From Kiritimatiellia bacterium (lineage in GTDB: Bacteria > Verrucomicrobiota > Kiritimatiellia > RFP12 > UBA1067), in contig JAGBFY010000332.1 in NCBI GenBank assembly GCA_017936245.1, positions 1-6,766 of the forward strand: a stretch of DNA of 6,766 nt, in the 5' to 3' direction. This document shows positions 4,078 to 6,766 of this stretch, piece by piece. Each line of letters starts with the position of its first letter. Position 1 is the stretch's first letter. A program made the translations under genes and the position numbers. Under the pieces are notes generated by a model. It saw only the letters and a list, made by a program, of their open reading frames with translations. It did not search any database and was not told where the DNA came from.

Positions 4078-6766
4078 TTACTTTTGGGGTTCTCGCGCCT
4101 CAGGCATCTTCCAGGATGCAGTTTCGAGGATATCGATTACCTCTTTCGGCGTTGCAGGCCACTTCCCCGACGCTTCAATGATTTCGGAAGCGAGACGGGG
4201 TTCCCACGTACAGAAATAGAGCGCCTCGTTTCTGCGTTTCGAACCTGCATCCTTGATATTCTCCGGAACCATAGCGAGAAGGCGCATCATATTCGCCCAC
4301 CGCTCCCTATGCCGATGGAATTCCGGGAACGTGCGCTCCTTCCAGTTCGTCACGAATGCGTTGGCTCCGGCCTCCCGATAGTATTCCGCCGTGCCGGGAT
4401 CGTACGCAAACCAGATGGAGATCCAATATCCTGATTTTCTCAGACTCTTCACGAGCGCCGGCGGCGTATGATAGAGCTGTCTTTCGTTCCGGTAGATGTG
4501 AGGCATGTTGAATCCGTGGAGGCCATAATCCTTCGCATGAGCCACAAGCCCTTCCGCGACCGATTCAAGCGTCGGATATATCCTGAGTTCATCGCCAGCA
4601 TTCATCTGGAATCCGCCCTTCACCTTGCGGACGAAAGTATGTGCAACCCGGCGCACCTGCGGACGGTTTTTCTGCACCCACCGCAAGGCAGGTTTGGTGA
4701 ACGTAGCGACCATTATCCTGTCGGAAGTGAAACCGGCCTCATCCGCCAGAGCGAACACCTTCTCCGCGAATTTCGGCGTGAAATGCTTGAAGTCGAGCCA
4801 TATGCCCTGTTTCATGCCCTTTGCGATCTGAAGAGCTTCCGGCAAAGTGACGATCTTCTCGTTGTCATATCCACCGCGCGGCTTGAAGGTGGCGCGTTCA
4901 CGGATTTCCGCAAGAGTATGGCTGAGGATGCTCACATCCCAGCCCATGGCCGCCTTCATGGTTCCGTCGTGCTGAAGGACGACGTGACCATCCTTCGTTT
5001 CACGAAGATCGAGTTTGAGGAAATCAAGCCTGTTTCCGGCGGCAATGCGGTATGCCGCAAGGGAATGTCCGGGAGCCAATGCCTCTTCTCCCTGATGGGC
5101 GATATAGGAAATGGGATCCGCAACCTTGTACACATGAACGGCAAAAGGCGCAAACCGATCCGTGATCTTTCCGTTCTGAACGGAGATCTCGCGGTTCTCC
5201 CACATCACCTGAGCCCTGTCGGAATATCCACCGATATCAAACTCAGCCGTCACATCCTTGAGCGTACCGTTGACGGCGATTAGGTAGGTCTCTCCGCGGT
5301 AGCGTTTCAGCAGCATGGATATCGACTCATTGCCCAAAACATCGACCGCCGGACCCGACAGTATCCTCGCAGGGGCTGGCTGCGGCGGCGTTCTGGTGAG
5401 CAGCATCGGCGAGAGTTCACGCAGACGCCCGACAATGTTGGTCATGTTGCACCAGGTTTCAGGCGTGGAAGTGATGCCGTGATTGTCTTTCTTCTTGGTG
5501 GGGTCCACAACCCCACCGTACGTGTACCATGTGATTCCGTGCGCTCCGTGCGCAATCGACGCAAAGGTCATCGCATAAAGCTCGTCCCTGTTCGGGAAAC
5601 GCTTCCACGAGGTCCAGCCCTTGAAATACTGGATGATCGGCCAGATCGCATGAGGCTTGTCATCCTTCGTCTCGGCGACATCCTGCTTGAATCGTTTCAT
5701 GTCGCGTATCGTGACGGCCACGCACTTCTCCAACGGATCCGGCTTGATTCCGTGCACCGGATATATCTCCGGCATGAACACATCCGTAACCTTCACGAAC
5801 GGACGGTAGCTTGAGACGGCATCACCGCTGTTCATCACATCCGCCTGGCATGTGATGTGTCGCGGATCAATCGCGTTCACGCCGTCGACACGGTCATATA
5901 TCTGCTGCGGCGTGTAATGCATGGCTGTATCATCTCCCACATACCACGCAAGAACGGCAGGATGTTTACGGAGTGTCTCAACGAAATTAGTACCCGGTAT
6001 TCTTGTGCCCGTCCAAGTCCTCAAACCGTACTTATGGGCAAGATCAAGAAACTCCTTCGTCGAGCCGGCCTGGTACGAATGAACAAAGTTGAACCCGGCC
6101 TCGGCAACATCCTTCACCGCCTTTTCAAGATTGTTTCCGTTTGCGGGATGGGTGCGAACACCATAAATCCCTATCGGAAAGAACGGTTTGCCGCCGACGA
6201 GCGTCACGCCGTCATCACGCAATGTCACAGAAGGTGCGGCTTTTGCCTCATACCCGAAATAGAACACCTTTTCTGCAGTGATTGCCGTACCTTCCTCGGG
6301 ATCAACAAGCGTCACCTTCGCCTTGTGAAGTCCTTTTTCCCATTTCTTCACCGGACTGTACGTCAATATGTCGCCTTCACGTTTGAACTTCTTTGTGACA
6401 TCCTTGCCGTCGAGGGTTATCTTGAGGGTTGACCAATCAATAGGACGTCCCGACGTTACCGATATCTTCAGATCCGCCTTTCGGTCCAGAAACGGCGTTT
6501 CGCTCATTATCTTGATACGGGGAGCCTCAGGGACGGGCGCATGCATCCATGCCTGATCGGTTTCGTGCGGCATGACGCTGAACTCAAGAGAATCCAGCTT
6601 CACAAATTCATCCCCTACGAGATTCGGTCTGTCGAAACCGAACTGTACGGCATATGCCTCCGCCGCCGCCGGAACGCTGCCGACCATCACGACACGACGA
6701 CGGCCATCCTTGCCGGAACGCAATGCGAACGGATCGCGGACAATGACCTTCCCGGCATGGTCATAC
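4078..6766 (-). CDS. Multi-domain glycosidase-like barrel fused to a divergent GDPD domain (5' end outside window)
   Basis: The frame is open to the window edge (codons 6765-6724 read YDHAGKVIVRDPFA without a stop), so the true start and any signal peptide lie outside; the leucine codon TTG at 6723 is only the first possible initiator in view. Numbering from it: about 1-60 is the end of a beta-sandwich (FVKLDSLEFSV), 66-157 an Ig-like domain, 165-440 a (beta/alpha)8 barrel (KPFFPIGIY at 179-187, HPAVLAWYVGDD at 254-265), and 450-533 a small beta domain. Residues 537-800 are GDPD-like: IAHQGEE at 541, PGHSLAAY at 551, LKLDLRETKDG at 569, QHDG at 584, LDFKHF at 643, then SIWFAYDPG ... AGANAFVTNW near the end. 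Compared with canonical GDPDs, HRG is HQG, the metal-site E-x-D is K570-x-D572, HD (585-586) is kept, and the E of E-I-K is D644. About 80 extra residues follow. It would act outside the cytoplasm if secreted like its neighbour. Function may be glycan cleavage coupled to phosphodiester removal, or either barrel may be non-catalytic. Confidence 0.8.
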   Translation of the reverse strand, partial: YDHAGKVIVRDPFALRSGKDGRRRVVMVGSVPAAAEAYAVQFGFDRPNLVGDEFVKLDSLEFSVMPHETDQAWMHAPVPEAPRIKIMSETPFLDRKADLKISVTSGRPIDWSTLKITLDGKDVTKKFKREGDILTYSPVKKWEKGLHKAKVTLVDPEEGTAITAEKVFYFGYEAKAAPSVTLRDDGVTLVGGKPFFPIGIYGVRTHPANGNNLEKAVKDVAEAGFNFVHSYQAGSTKEFLDLAHKYGLRTWTGTRIPGTNFVETLRKHPAVLAWYVGDDTAMHYTPQQIYDRVDGVNAIDPRHITCQADVMNSGDAVSSYRPFVKVTDVFMPEIYPVHGIKPDPLEKCVAVTIRDMKRFKQDVAETKDDKPHAIWPIIQYFKGWTSWKRFPNRDELYAMTFASIAHGAHGITWYTYGGVVDPTKKKDNHGITSTPETWCNMTNIVGRLRELSPMLLTRTPPQPAPARILSGPAVDVLGNESISMLLKRYRGETYLIAVNGTLKDVTAEFDIGGYSDRAQVMWENREISVQNGKITDRFAPFAVHVYKVADPISYIAHQGEEALAPGHSLAAYRIAAGNRLDFLKLDLRETKDGHVVLQHDGTMKAAMGWDVSILSHTLAEIRERATFKPRGGYDNEKIVTLPEALQIAKGMKQGIWLDFKHFTPKFAEKVFALADEAGFTSDRIMVATFTKPALRWVQKNRPQVRRVAHTFVRKVKGGFQMNAGDELRIYPTLESVAEGLVAHAKDYGLHGFNMPHIYRNERQLYHTPPALVKSLRKSGYWISIWFAYDPGTAEYYREAGANAFVTNWKERTFPEFHRHRERWANMMRLLAMVPENIKDAGSKRRNEALYFCTWEPRLASEIIEASGKWPATPKEVIDILETASWKMPEAREPQK

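Noticed and set aside
4468..5283. Long plus-strand open frame (271 codons)
   Set aside because: It is antisense to the GDPD-like domain, whose motif order is clear on the minus strand; its translation shows no domain signature.
6721..6723. TTG at 6723 as the real start of the upstream glycosidase gene
   Set aside because: The frame stays open for 14 further codons to the window edge, and the protein here begins in the middle of a beta-sandwich without a signal peptide.

Overview
The window looks like a carbohydrate-degradation island plus an adjoining regulator and transporter from a bacterium of the PVC group. Kiritimatiellota, Lentisphaerota and Verrucomicrobiota are the likeliest. I base this on style only: very long, secreted, multi-domain glycosidase-like proteins with degenerate catalytic motifs, and a bacterial SLC12-like permease. 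No phylogenetic marker is present, so the taxonomy is an inference. All supported genes lie on the minus strand, so transcription runs from high to low coordinates.

Region 1 (6766 down to 915) holds two very large genes separated by 13 bases, almost certainly one transcript. The upstream gene (6766 to 4078) is cut by the window edge. It encodes a beta-sandwich tail, an Ig-like domain, a glycosidase-type (beta/alpha)8 barrel, a small beta domain and, fused at the C-terminal side, a divergent glycerophosphodiester phosphodiesterase (GDPD) domain. The downstream gene (4064 to 915) encodes a secreted protein with a signal peptide, a GH28-like right-handed beta-helix, a carbohydrate-binding-like beta-sandwich, an Ig-like domain, a second copy of the same barrel and a C-terminal beta domain. 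The two proteins therefore share a sandwich/Ig/barrel/beta block and differ in the extra catalytic module attached to it. They probably act together on one complex glycan outside the cytoplasm.

Region 2 (914 to 582) is about 330 bases without a gene, and it is unusually structured. It has two near-identical 28-base elements with inverted-repeat arms, exactly 105 bases apart, with a half-copy between them. A short perfect hairpin follows. An AT-rich block then carries a 47-base near-perfect palindrome, an exact 12-base direct repeat and five DnaA-box-like 9-mers, one fitting TTATNCACA exactly. A good sigma70-type promoter for the next gene follows.

Region 3 (581 to 1) holds a small XRE-type DNA-binding protein with two C-terminal Cys4 zinc-ribbon-like motifs. 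Eleven bases further on is the first 40 codons of an APC-superfamily permease of the SLC12 (cation-chloride cotransporter) type, cut by the window edge. These two genes look like a regulator-transporter operon driven from the structured intergenic region.

The most noteworthy observations are the glycosidase-barrel/GDPD fusion next to a paralogous barrel fused to a GH28-like helix, and the repeat-dense intergenic region.
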